64,000 nucleotides of DNA from a virus. The stretch lies in IMG/VR virus record IMGVR_UViG_3300032050_009888, positions 1 through 64,000 of that record. One strand, given 5' to 3'. The position numbers and the translations under genes were made by a program. The notes under the pieces were generated by a model. That model saw nothing but the letters and a program-made list of their open reading frames with translations. It did no database searches and was not told the DNA's origin. Positions 48,956-57,925 of this stretch are shown here, in pieces. Positions within the stretch are counted from its first letter, which is position 1. The number at the start of each line of letters is the position of its first letter.

Positions 48956-51900
48956 ATGAATATTTTTGGTGAAGGTTTTCCTAGTGAAATTGACAGTCAG
49001 ATTTTACAAAGACAAAAAATCTATGGTAGAGGGTTTTCAGGATCTTTTGCTAGATCTTTAGATGATATAACTTATTTAAATTCTAAAACTTCTTGGTGCT
49101 CATTAACATCTGGGGTTGATATTTCTTCTTCGATTTCTATAAATAATCCAACTATAAAAAGTTTAGGACTTAATGGTCCTGACTTAGCTAAAAAGTTTGT
49201 TTTATTTAACGGAACTTCTGAATACCCAAATGGAATAGATAATCAAAGATCAGGAATCACAGATTCTACTAGTATTTATGGAAACAAAAATGGAATATCA
49301 AACGCAGCTTATGGTATAGGAGGAACAGAATTTGGTATAAATCCTATGATGGGTATAACATCAGCTAATATAAAACATGAAAACAGAGGTTCATTAAAGC
49401 GAGCTACAGTTAATATAAAAGTATGGAATAAATATCAATTTGAAATAATTGATTCTTTATATTTACGTGTAGGAATGAGTGTTCTTTTAGAATGGGGACA
49501 TACTTTAGTAGTTGATAATTCTGGAAATTTAATTACATGGGGAAACGGTTCTCCTTATAAAAGTTTATCTAATTCATTTTTAACTAATGGAGGAGTAAAT
49601 AATTGGGAAGATTGGTTACTTTCTATATATAATAAAAGATTAGCGACTCATGGGAATTATGATGGTATGTTAGCTAAAGTATCTAATTTTAAATGGGCAT
49701 TTAATCCCGATGGTAGTTATGATGTCACTGTATTTTTAGTTAGCGAAGGAGATGTTATAGAATCTTTAAAAACAAATATTCTAACCTCCTCCCCAGGAAC
49801 TACTCCTGATCCAAAACGCCAAGCTTCTGATGCTACATCTAGAAAAGATGCAATTGATGAAGATATTTCAGGAGATATTATAACTGCTTTTGCTTTTAAT
49901 AGCAATATAGGAAATTTTCTATATATGTGTAAACAATTTGTAGATGATGTTCCTAAATTTGGAGGTGATCAACTTAATATACAATCATTCATAGGATTAT
50001 CTTCATATAATATAATAGAAGCTACATGGATTAACCCTAGTAATCAAACCCAACTCACATCCCGTAATAATTTAATAAATGATCCTATTAAAGGATGTAT
50101 TCCTTTTGATATAAATAAATGGGAAGATAAAGACCAACATGACATTATAAAATGTGTTTTTGATGATTTAGGAGGATCTGGTTTATTTACAAATGGTCAA
50201 ATAGATGATAAAAGATATTATATTAGACTAGGAGCTTTTTTAAGATTTTTAGAATTATATGTTGTACCAACTAAATACACTAAAAGTAATAAACCAAGTA
50301 AATTGTTACAATTTGATTGGGATATAAATACTAATCTTTTTATTCTACATCCTCTTCAAACCCATTCTGACCCTAGAATATGTTTAATAAATAGAGATAT
50401 AACATTAGAATTACCTCCAGTCCTTGGCTCCTCAGTTACACGTGATTATATATTTGGGATGCCTAATAATATAAGAAAAAATCCTATTGTTAATCAAACT
50501 GTTACTTCTTATGTTCGTACAAATGATGCCAAAGCTGCTAATGAAGAAATTACTTATGGTAATATTATGAACATATATTTAGATACTACTTTTATTTTAA
50601 AAACATTAAATGAAAAACAAAATGATAAAGGTGAAATAGTATTAATTGATTTTTTAAAAAGTTTATTAGGTGGTATTAATGGAGGACTAGGTGGTATTAA
50701 TGATTTTGATGTATTTTATGATGAAACTCAAAATTATATCAAAATAATTGATAAAAATCCTTTACCTTATCTTAATAAAGTAATAACTGCTATTAATAGT
50801 AATTTTCCTACTAGTTTTAAATTTAATCATAATAAATCTTATAATGATCCATCCAATAATTCCACATTACAAGTTTATGGATATAATGGTGATCAAGCAG
50901 GATTTGTGAACGATCTCTCTCTAACCACAGAATTATCACCCCAGTTTTCAACTATGATAACTGTGGGAGCAGCAGCAAGAGGTTCTGTTGTTGGAGAAAA
51001 TGATACTGCTATATCTAAATTAAATTATGGTTTTGAAGATAGATATAAACTTACTATATCAAATAGTCCAAATGATCCAACTTCACCTTATGATTCTGCG
51101 GACTTGATTAAAAGAGAAGAAGAATACAGTAATATGTACATAGATTATAAAAACTTCTTAATAAAATTAAGTGAAGGATACCCACCACAAGGAACTAATG
51201 AAAATAGAAGAATAGTTATAGCTAAAAGTGATGATATTGATAATTTTAAAACAACATTATCTAATTTAATTCAGAAAGAAGTAGAGCTTGAAAAAGCAAG
51301 AGACGCAATTAATGGAACCAATGATGGGGGAACATCTCAAGGCACTGGATTTATTCCTTTTAATTTAAGTTTAACATTAGACGGAATATCAGGTATAAAA
51401 ATTAACCAACAATTTTTGTTAGATACTAGTTATCTTCCAACTAATTATCCTGAGACTATGACTTTTTTAATAAAGAATTTATCTCATGAACTTAGTAATA
51501 ATAGATGGGTTACAAAAATAGAAACATATGCCATATCTAAACAAAAAGGAACTCCGGTTAAAACTCGTGTAAGAGTAGCCCCACCACCAACCTCAACTCC
51601 CCAACCAACACCCACACCAACTCCTACCCCAACTCCTACCCCAACTACACCTACATCAACTCCTAAATTAAGAAAAGCAGTTAAAGACCAAACTGATTGG
51701 ACATATGCTAATTTCTCTCCCCCAGGTAGGGGTACCTACTTATGTGCTGGTTGGACATGGAATATAGGTAAAAAAATAAAAAATTATATAGATACTAACA
51801 GTTCTAACCCTATCCCATACTCTTGGAGTGGAGGAGGAGATGCTGAAAGTGTATTATTAAGAACAAATCTTAAAAATAATGGGCTGTGGGATGAAATATA

Positions 51901-52219
51901 CTTAGGAGAAGCACCAGGCAACAACATAAAAAATATAATAGACTCTCAATCTTGGAATTTAGGAGATGTAGCTATATATTTTTCATCTTATATAACATCT
52001 AACCCTCAACCTGGTGATCCAAAAAGATTTACATTTAGACATGCCCAAATCTTTACAGGAGATATTTATAAAGGAACAACTTGGCTAGGAAAAGGATGGG
52101 GAGGATGGACATCTGATAGAAAAACAAACTTTGGTACCTCATATGTATATGGAAATAGAGGAAATGGTTATACTTTTAAAATTTGGAGATACGCTGTTAA
52201 ACCTGGATATTTAATATAA
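48956..52219 (+). CDS. baseplate hub protein fused to a CHAP/NlpC-like cell-wall hydrolase
   Basis: 1087 residues. The N-terminal ~860 residues are hub-like (FGINPMMGITSANIKHENRG, KRATVNIKVWNKYQFEIIDS, LYLRVGMSVLLEWGHTLVVD, FDVFYDETQNYIKIIDKNPL, QQFLLDTSYLPTNYPETMTF). A Pro-Thr linker (residues about 875-901) joins it to a ~170-residue C-terminal domain. That domain has GTYLCAGWTWNIG with Cys930, LGDVAIYFSS, RHAQIFTGDIYKG with His1029 and GWTSDRKTNFGTSYVYG, the order of a CHAP or NlpC/P60 cysteine amidase. It would digest peptidoglycan at the tail tip, the role gp5 lysozyme plays in T4. Hub call by position and size; hydrolase by motif. Confidence 0.75.
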   Translation: MNIFGEGFPSEIDSQILQRQKIYGRGFSGSFARSLDDITYLNSKTSWCSLTSGVDISSSISINNPTIKSLGLNGPDLAKKFVLFNGTSEYPNGIDNQRSGITDSTSIYGNKNGISNAAYGIGGTEFGINPMMGITSANIKHENRGSLKRATVNIKVWNKYQFEIIDSLYLRVGMSVLLEWGHTLVVDNSGNLITWGNGSPYKSLSNSFLTNGGVNNWEDWLLSIYNKRLATHGNYDGMLAKVSNFKWAFNPDGSYDVTVFLVSEGDVIESLKTNILTSSPGTTPDPKRQASDATSRKDAIDEDISGDIITAFAFNSNIGNFLYMCKQFVDDVPKFGGDQLNIQSFIGLSSYNIIEATWINPSNQTQLTSRNNLINDPIKGCIPFDINKWEDKDQHDIIKCVFDDLGGSGLFTNGQIDDKRYYIRLGAFLRFLELYVVPTKYTKSNKPSKLLQFDWDINTNLFILHPLQTHSDPRICLINRDITLELPPVLGSSVTRDYIFGMPNNIRKNPIVNQTVTSYVRTNDAKAANEEITYGNIMNIYLDTTFILKTLNEKQNDKGEIVLIDFLKSLLGGINGGLGGINDFDVFYDETQNYIKIIDKNPLPYLNKVITAINSNFPTSFKFNHNKSYNDPSNNSTLQVYGYNGDQAGFVNDLSLTTELSPQFSTMITVGAAARGSVVGENDTAISKLNYGFEDRYKLTISNSPNDPTSPYDSADLIKREEEYSNMYIDYKNFLIKLSEGYPPQGTNENRRIVIAKSDDIDNFKTTLSNLIQKEVELEKARDAINGTNDGGTSQGTGFIPFNLSLTLDGISGIKINQQFLLDTSYLPTNYPETMTFLIKNLSHELSNNRWVTKIETYAISKQKGTPVKTRVRVAPPPTSTPQPTPTPTPTPTPTPTTPTSTPKLRKAVKDQTDWTYANFSPPGRGTYLCAGWTWNIGKKIKNYIDTNSSNPIPYSWSGGGDAESVLLRTNLKNNGLWDEIYLGEAPGNNIKNIIDSQSWNLGDVAIYFSSYITSNPQPGDPKRFTFRHAQIFTGDIYKGTTWLGKGWGGWTSDRKTNFGTSYVYGNRGNGYTFKIWRYAVKPGYLI
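51580..51660 (+). repeat. Pro-Thr coding repeat linker
   Basis: Short direct repeats of a CCAACTCCTACC-type unit encode PTPTPTPTPTPT between the hub and hydrolase domains. Such tracts can expand or contract by slippage and act as flexible linkers. Confidence 0.75.
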
Positions 52220-52225
52220 TATAAA

Positions 52226-52879
52226 ATGTACTATCCTTTATCCCAAATAATAACAAATCTGTATACAAATGGATCAGAGTTTAGTATAGCTCCTGATGGA
52301 AATGAAAATACTATTTATATTGGATATTATTGGAAAACCTCTAAAGGAGATTTTTTCACAGGTAGAACCCCAGATGATTCACCTATAGTAAAGTTATATC
52401 CTTTAGCTTTAAATCCTATAAAAGAAAATAATATACTACCTTTAGCAAAAGATAACATTAGTGTTAATTTTTTAACTGAAGAAATTTTTCCTGAAGATGC
52501 TATTATAAATGATAATCTTTTAACTTATGTTAAGATATCTAATTTTAATAACTCTAAACCTCAATTGCCTTACTACTCAATTACTTTACCATCAGATAAA
52601 GATTATCAAACAGGAGAATTTATAAGATTTTTTTGTAAGAAAGCTAATGAAAATAATTATATAGAAATAGATAAAGAGTATTATAATAAATTAGTTAAAA
52701 ACGATCGATCTGTAACATTTGAGTATTATATACCTTTTAATATATCTTGGCGATTAACTGGTGATAAAGAACAAGTATATAAAGTAAATAAAAATGTAGT
52801 TGAATTAACTATGAAACAACAAAAATTACCTATGTTTGATTTATATATTAAAAAAGATTATACAAAATATTATAAGTAA
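52226..52879 (+). CDS. unknown protein ending the tail operon
   Basis: 217 residues. It opens MYYPLSQIITNLYTNGSEFS, then NTIYIGYYWKTSKGDFFTGR, SITLPSDKDYQTGEFIRFFC, DKEYYNKLVKNDRSVTFEYY and NISWRLTGDKEQVYKVN. The Y-x-x-L-x-Q-I-x-T-N-L-Y-T-N-G start recurs in unassigned proteins near baseplate genes of similar phages. It is 6 nt downstream of the hub gene and is followed by a strong terminator, so it belongs to the late tail transcript. No domain recognised. Confidence 0.55.
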   Translation: MYYPLSQIITNLYTNGSEFSIAPDGNENTIYIGYYWKTSKGDFFTGRTPDDSPIVKLYPLALNPIKENNILPLAKDNISVNFLTEEIFPEDAIINDNLLTYVKISNFNNSKPQLPYYSITLPSDKDYQTGEFIRFFCKKANENNYIEIDKEYYNKLVKNDRSVTFEYYIPFNISWRLTGDKEQVYKVNKNVVELTMKQQKLPMFDLYIKKDYTKYYK

Positions 52880-52897
52880 TACGGCTTAGGACCCGTT

Positions 52898-52947
52898 ATA
52901 GCTTCGGCTATCAAGCATCTCGAATTCGCTACTCGAGATGCTTTTTT
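52898..52947 (+). terminator. double hairpin terminator at the end of the tail operon
   Basis: A UUCG tetraloop hairpin (ATAGC-TTCG-GCTAT, 52898-52911) precedes a 10-bp stem AGCATCTCGA (52914-52923) / TCGAGATGCT (52933-52942) and a run of T. It separates the late tail genes from the replication genes. Confidence 0.9.
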
Positions 52948-53004
52948 AATTTAATTTGGCTTTTTAAAAATATTTTATTATATTAATATCAACAAATAAA
53001 GGTT

Positions 53005-54282
53005 ATGTTTTATATAGTAGAAACTTCTGAACAGTTAGATGAATTTTTCAATATAGGATACGATAAAGTATTTATCGAACCAATATTATTTAATGATAAT
53101 ATTCACCCTGCTCTAAACCATATATCTTCACTTTATATAAAACCCTTAAACAACGATAAAGGATATATTTTATGTCTTAATCATACTGAGGCATTAAGGT
53201 TGAATAAAACGCCTATATCACATTTATTAGCGTCATTTAAGGAAATATATGTACGTGATCGTAAGTCATTTATATACTTTTTCCCATTAAAAAATACTAT
53301 TGATATTTCATTTTATGCTCCTGAGTATCAAGAACCAACTACATCTGCTCATGATTTTTTCTATCAAAAGCATGGTGATAAAGAAAATATAAACACTATC
53401 ATACCATTAGTTAAACATTATGAAAAATGTGAATTAATTTATAATAAAATTAAAGATTATTGTTTAATAGATAATGTTAAATTTAATAATAAATTAACTA
53501 GTGTGTTTTTTGCAATTGAAAGAAACGGTATTAAAATAAATAAAAAAACATTTGATAAATATTTTGAACTAAACAATGAAAAATTTAACATTCAAGACGA
53601 TACAATTTATACACAGTATAACTTATATACTACAACCGGAAGGCCTTCCAATAGTTTTAATAGTCTCAATTTTGCCGCGTTAGCAAAAGATAATGGATGT
53701 AGAAAATCATTCATACCTGAAAATGATAAATTTATTGAAATAGATATAAGTGCTTATCATCCAACATTAGCGGCTCAACTTATAGGATATGATTTTGGAG
53801 ATGAAACGCCTTATGAATATTTTGCTAGAGAAGCAGGTATAGAGGTAAGTGAAGCAAAAATATTAATGTTTAGACAATTATATGGTGGAGTTTATAATGA
53901 ATACAAACATATAGACTTTTTTCAATTAATCGAAGAACACGTTAACTTATTATGGACAGAATATATTACTAACAAATATATAATATGCCCAATATCAGGA
54001 CATAAATTATCAAGTGATATTAAAGATATTAACCCTCAAAAATTATTCAACTACACACTTCAAAATTTGGAGACTTCAACTAATGTTTGTATCGTGTGGG
54101 AAATTATAAAATTATTAAAAAATAAAAAAACAAAAATTGTATTATATACCTATGATTCAATTCTATTAGATTATTATGAAGATGATAATATTTTAGAACA
54201 AATTAAAGATGTGTTTAAAAAATATAAATTAAAAATTAAACTAACAAAAGGTGATAACTACGATAAAATGACAAAAATGTAA
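53005..54282 (+). CDS. short family A DNA polymerase
   Basis: 425 residues. The polymerase core is complete in order: TTTGRPSNSFNSLNF (about 209-223), motif A KFIEIDISAYHPTLAAQLIG with D247, motif B EAKILMFRQLYGGVY (K285, Y293) and motif C VLYTYDSILLDYYE with D384. In Pol I motif C is HDE, here YDS, so the acidic residue after the catalytic Asp is missing. The N-terminal ~150 residues have no visible DxE exonuclease site. It is far shorter than Pol I-type enzymes, and T4-like phages usually use the family B enzyme gp43. It could be the replicase, a repair polymerase or a degenerate copy. Upstream is an A/T-rich region and an AAAGGTTATG start. Confidence 0.75.
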   Translation: MFYIVETSEQLDEFFNIGYDKVFIEPILFNDNIHPALNHISSLYIKPLNNDKGYILCLNHTEALRLNKTPISHLLASFKEIYVRDRKSFIYFFPLKNTIDISFYAPEYQEPTTSAHDFFYQKHGDKENINTIIPLVKHYEKCELIYNKIKDYCLIDNVKFNNKLTSVFFAIERNGIKINKKTFDKYFELNNEKFNIQDDTIYTQYNLYTTTGRPSNSFNSLNFAALAKDNGCRKSFIPENDKFIEIDISAYHPTLAAQLIGYDFGDETPYEYFAREAGIEVSEAKILMFRQLYGGVYNEYKHIDFFQLIEEHVNLLWTEYITNKYIICPISGHKLSSDIKDINPQKLFNYTLQNLETSTNVCIVWEIIKLLKNKKTKIVLYTYDSILLDYYEDDNILEQIKDVFKKYKLKIKLTKGDNYDKMTKM

Positions 54283-54287
54283 TAACT

Positions 54288-54746
54288 ATGGAAAGAATCG
54301 CGTTTGACCCCTCAGTTGATATTTATAACCAGTATGACTTTACAACTGACGGTGACTTTATGAATAACAGATTATTCGCTACTTTTACGCAACTTGACGC
54401 AATTGAAAACTTAATAGATGATCTTTCATCTTCCTATGATATAATGTATAATAAAATGTTTGTGCTGTTTGTTAAAAGCACAAATGAATACGTTATTACA
54501 TATAATGTAGATCAAGGCAATGTCAACTCAATTCCAGTAAATACTATTTTAGTTCATCGTAAGAAAGAATCAAATACGTTATATACTATAAATGCTCTTA
54601 ATGATTTAATTAAAAAACTAAATGGTGGAGCAGTTGATCCAAATTTTAAAATAAATTGGCAACATTATAAAAATTGTATTTTACTTACTCAACATGGAGA
54701 GGTAAAACAGTTAAACACAAAAATATATAAGATTGTAGATCTTTAA
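54288..54746 (+). CDS. unknown protein in the replication region
   Basis: 152 residues. It begins MERIAFDPSVDIYNQYDFTT, then NRLFATFTQLDAIENLIDDL, SSSYDIMYNKMFVLFVKSTN and NTILVHRKKESNTLYTINAL, and ends QHGEVKQLNTKIYKIVDL. Mixed alpha/beta, with no recognised motif. It follows the polymerase gene by 5 nt and may be co-expressed with it. Function unknown. Confidence 0.55.
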   Translation: MERIAFDPSVDIYNQYDFTTDGDFMNNRLFATFTQLDAIENLIDDLSSSYDIMYNKMFVLFVKSTNEYVITYNVDQGNVNSIPVNTILVHRKKESNTLYTINALNDLIKKLNGGAVDPNFKINWQHYKNCILLTQHGEVKQLNTKIYKIVDL

Positions 54747-54884
54747 TATTTATTATAGACCATAATTCATTACTTATTCACACTGCGTAACTAATAAGGC
54801 GGTAGAAAGAGCTTTAAGACTCTGTTTGGCCTTCAAAAATAAAAGCAGTATATTATAAAATAGTAAACTTAAAATTTATATAAA
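54747..54884 (+). other. intergenic region before the SSB gene
   Basis: 138 nt without a convincing ORF. It begins with ATATTTATTATAG, a variant of the late element at the gene end, then carries AGAG-CTTTAAGA-CTCT within GGCGGTAGAAAGAG...TTTGGCC and TTCAAAAATAAAA. The last part (AGTAAACTTAAAATTTATAT) is probably the promoter or leader of the strongly expressed SSB gene. No tRNA cloverleaf fits. Confidence 0.4.
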
Positions 54885-55763
54885 ATGGACTTAAAAAGTA
54901 TTAAAAACAAATTAAATGCCTTACAAACACAAGGGCAAAAGAAAGAAAAGGTAGATTATTCAAAGTACCTATGGAAGCCAAAACAAGAAGGCAAGTATCA
55001 AATCAGAATTGTTCCATCTAAATTAGACAAAAACAATCCGTTTAAAGAAGTATTTGTACATTACGGTTTTTCAAAATTTCCTATCTACGCTTTAACTAAC
55101 TGGGGTGAAAAAGATCCAATCGTAGAATTTGCAAAACAACTTAAGCAAACTAATGACAAAGAAAATTGGAAACTATCTAAAAAGTTAGAACCAAAAATGA
55201 GGGTATTTGCTCCTGTAATTGTTAGGGGTGAAGAAGACAAAGGTGTTCGTATGTGGGAGTTTGGTAAAGAAATTTACATGCAACTACTAGGAATTGCTGA
55301 TGATGAAGATTATGGTGATTACACTGACATTAGTGAAGGTCGTGATTTTACTTTAGAAGCAGTTATGGGTGATATTGGTGGTCGTCAAGGTTTAAAAACA
55401 TCAATTCGTATTAAGCCAAAAACATCTCCTTTAAGTACTGATAAGAAGGAAATTGAAAAGTTTCTAACTGAACAACCTAATATTTTAGAATTACAGCGTA
55501 AAACTGAATTCGATAAATTAAAGGAAATTCTTCAAAATTGGTTAAACCCAGAAGACGCTACTGATACTGAAACTGAAACTGAAACTGAAGAAGAAGAGGA
55601 AGTAGAAGAAACAAAACCAGTTAGTAAAGGTGATCTACCTTGGGAAGATGAAGATGAAGATGAAGAAGAGGTAGAAGTTAAAAAACCTGCTAAAAATTAC
55701 GAATTAAAGACCACTAAAAAGTCTAAAGCAGATAAGTTCGACGAATTATTTGACGAAGACTAA
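54885..55763 (+). CDS. 32: single-stranded DNA-binding protein (gp32-like)
   Basis: 292 residues. Motifs DYSKYLWKPKQEGKYQIRIV, PSKLDKNNPFKEVFVHYGF, VRMWEFGKEIYMQLLGIADD, EDYGDYTDISEGRDFTLEAV and QGLKTSIRIKPKTSPLS fit the OB-fold of T4-like gp32. The C-terminus is the typical acidic, partly repetitive tail (TETETETEEEEEVEETKP, LPWEDEDEDEEEVEVKK) that contacts replication partners. Unlike T4 gp32 there is no cysteine, so the zinc site is absent. It covers ssDNA during replication and recombination and sits directly upstream of uvsX. Confidence 0.9.
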   Translation: MDLKSIKNKLNALQTQGQKKEKVDYSKYLWKPKQEGKYQIRIVPSKLDKNNPFKEVFVHYGFSKFPIYALTNWGEKDPIVEFAKQLKQTNDKENWKLSKKLEPKMRVFAPVIVRGEEDKGVRMWEFGKEIYMQLLGIADDEDYGDYTDISEGRDFTLEAVMGDIGGRQGLKTSIRIKPKTSPLSTDKKEIEKFLTEQPNILELQRKTEFDKLKEILQNWLNPEDATDTETETETEEEEEVEETKPVSKGDLPWEDEDEDEEEVEVKKPAKNYELKTTKKSKADKFDELFDED

Positions 55764-55775
55764 AATTAACAAGTT

Positions 55776-56870
55776 ATGGCTAAAAAATCAACTTCGCTAA
55801 CCGAAGCGGTTAGTGCTCAATTAAAATCTAGTTTTGATTTAGATAAATTTAAAGAGAAAAAATCTTTAAATAACAAAGTGAAATTCAAAGATCAGAAGTG
55901 GATTCCATTTTCTGATGCGTTGCAAAAAGCACTTTCATTACCCGGGATTCCTATGGGTCACATAACTATGGTTCGAGGTAAAAGTAATACTGGAAAGTCT
56001 ACTACTTCTATCGAAGCTATAGTTAGTGCCCAAAAGATGGGTGTTTTACCTATTTTAATGATCACAGAAATGAAACATGACTGGGAACATTTTAAACAAA
56101 TGGGTTTTCAAATGGATGAAGTAAAAGATGAAGACGGTAATGTTATTAATTATGACGGATTCTTTATTTACCGAGATAGAAGTACTTTAAATTCAATTGA
56201 GGAAATAGCAGTGTTTATGGCTGATTTGATTGATGAACAGTCTAAAGGAAACTTACCATATGATTTATTATTTGTATGGGACTCAGTAGGTTCAATACCA
56301 TGTCAAATGAGTATAGAACAAGGTAAAAATAATCCAATGTGGAATGCAGGAGCAATTGCAACTCAATTTGGTAATTTTATTAATCAAAAGATTGTATTAT
56401 CAAGGAAAGAAGAACAACCATATACAAATACATTCTTGATTATCAATAAAACAGGAGTAGCACCAGCTGAAGGTCCTATGGCTAGACCTAGGATGACTAA
56501 TAAAGGTGGTGATACATTCTTTTATGATGCTTCATTAGTACTTACTTTTGGTAATGTGACTAATAGTGGTACATCAAAGATTAAAGCTGTTAAAGATAAA
56601 AAAGAAGTAGAATTTGCATTACGTACTAAAATTTCTTGTGATAAAAATCACGTTAATGGAATCACAACTAAAGGAACAATTGTAAGTACAGTTCATGGTT
56701 TTATTGAAGACTCTCCTAACGCGATCACCAAGTATAAAAAAGATCATTCAAATGAATGGTTAGATATATTAGGTAAAGGTGAAGCTAAAATAACTGAGGA
56801 TAACTCAGATTGGGAAGAAAAGAAAAATGTTAATGACATTGTTGATTTTGAAGACGAGGTAAACGATTAA
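55776..56870 (+). CDS. uvsX: RecA-like recombinase (UvsX)
   Basis: 364 residues. Walker A GKSNTGKST (68-76), a TEMKHDWEHFK block, Walker B LLFVWDSVGS with D169, and the L1/L2 region (MWNAGAIATQFGNFINQKIV, TFLIINKTGVAPAEGPMARP, MTNKGGDTFFYDASLVLTF). It forms filaments on ssDNA for strand exchange and recombination-dependent replication. The start is AACAAGTTATG, and the stop shares one base with the nuclease gene (TAATG). Confidence 0.93.
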   Translation: MAKKSTSLTEAVSAQLKSSFDLDKFKEKKSLNNKVKFKDQKWIPFSDALQKALSLPGIPMGHITMVRGKSNTGKSTTSIEAIVSAQKMGVLPILMITEMKHDWEHFKQMGFQMDEVKDEDGNVINYDGFFIYRDRSTLNSIEEIAVFMADLIDEQSKGNLPYDLLFVWDSVGSIPCQMSIEQGKNNPMWNAGAIATQFGNFINQKIVLSRKEEQPYTNTFLIINKTGVAPAEGPMARPRMTNKGGDTFFYDASLVLTFGNVTNSGTSKIKAVKDKKEVEFALRTKISCDKNHVNGITTKGTIVSTVHGFIEDSPNAITKYKKDHSNEWLDILGKGEAKITEDNSDWEEKKNVNDIVDFEDEVND

Positions 56871-57925
56871 TGAATAACAAAGACTTACTTAAACTTCTGG
56901 ATGGTATTCATGAAGATGAGAGAACAATCCTTAAGGATGAAAATAGAGTTCTAATTATAGATGGTTTAAATTTATTTTTAAGAAACTTTGCTGTACTTAA
57001 CTATATCAATCAACAAGGTACTCATGTTGGAGGTTTAGGTGGTTTTATACGTTCATTAGGTTCATTAGTTAAACAGATTCAACCTACTGCTGTTTATGTA
57101 GTATTCGATGGAATAGGCTCTTCCTTAAATAGGAAGAGTCTTATTCCTGAATACAAATCAGGTAGAAATGTAAATCGTATTAATGCTAATATATTTGATC
57201 ATTTAGATGATGAAAATGAATCTAAAGCAGATCAAATAGGAAGACTAATACAATATCTAAGATGTTTACCTATTAAAATTTTATCTATAGATAAAGTTGA
57301 AGCAGATGACATTATAGCTTTTTTAAGTGTTGAAATGACTAAAAATGAAAAAACAAAAGCATTTATAGTATCTTCAGATAAAGATTTTCTACAATTAGTA
57401 GATGATCGAATCACAGTTTATAGTGCTATTGAAAAGGAATTTTACACACCTAAAAAAGTAAAAGAAAAATATGGCATTGAACCCCATAACTTCTTAACAT
57501 ATAAAGTATTGATGGGTGATAACTCAGATAAAATACCAGGTATAAAAGGGTTAGGTCCTAAAAAATTACCTAAAATGTTCCCTCAGTTATTTGAAGAAAA
57601 ATTATATACATTAGATGATGTTTTTAAAATGTCTGAGGACAACTATAAAAACCATGATGTCTATTGTAAGGTTATAATGGATTTTGATAAATTAAAGGAT
57701 AGTAAAAAAGTTATGGATTTAGGTAATCCTATTTTAGATGACAAAGAAAAAGAGTTTATATTAGATATTGTTAAAAGCTTGGCTTTTAAATTAAATATAC
57801 CTAAATTTATCGAGTTATATAATCAAGATGGATTAGGTAATATTTTAAAGAATATAGAATATTGGCTTAGAGACAATTGGAATATAATTGATAGATATAA
57901 TAAAGCAAAGCAAAATAAGTTATGA
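56870..57925 (+). CDS. rnh: RNase H / 5'-3' exonuclease (T4 Rnh family)
   Basis: 351 residues. FEN/PIN-type nuclease: VLIIDGLNLFLRNFA (D31), YVVFDG (D80), KVEADDIIAFL (E144, D146, D147), FIVSSDKDFLQLV (D170, D172) and a helix-hairpin-helix GDNSDKIPGIKGLGPKKLPK (D217, D220). All the acidic metal ligands are present. It removes RNA primers from lagging-strand fragments. It overlaps uvsX by one base and the helicase by 4 nt (ATGA), so the three genes form a tight operon. Confidence 0.9.
   Translation: MNNKDLLKLLDGIHEDERTILKDENRVLIIDGLNLFLRNFAVLNYINQQGTHVGGLGGFIRSLGSLVKQIQPTAVYVVFDGIGSSLNRKSLIPEYKSGRNVNRINANIFDHLDDENESKADQIGRLIQYLRCLPIKILSIDKVEADDIIAFLSVEMTKNEKTKAFIVSSDKDFLQLVDDRITVYSAIEKEFYTPKKVKEKYGIEPHNFLTYKVLMGDNSDKIPGIKGLGPKKLPKMFPQLFEEKLYTLDDVFKMSEDNYKNHDVYCKVIMDFDKLKDSKKVMDLGNPILDDKEKEFILDIVKSLAFKLNIPKFIELYNQDGLGNILKNIEYWLRDNWNIIDRYNKAKQNKL

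Noticed and set aside
54780-54840. Possible tRNA in the gap before the SSB gene
   Set aside because: No acceptor, D, anticodon or T-arm pairing could be fitted; only a 4-bp stem.
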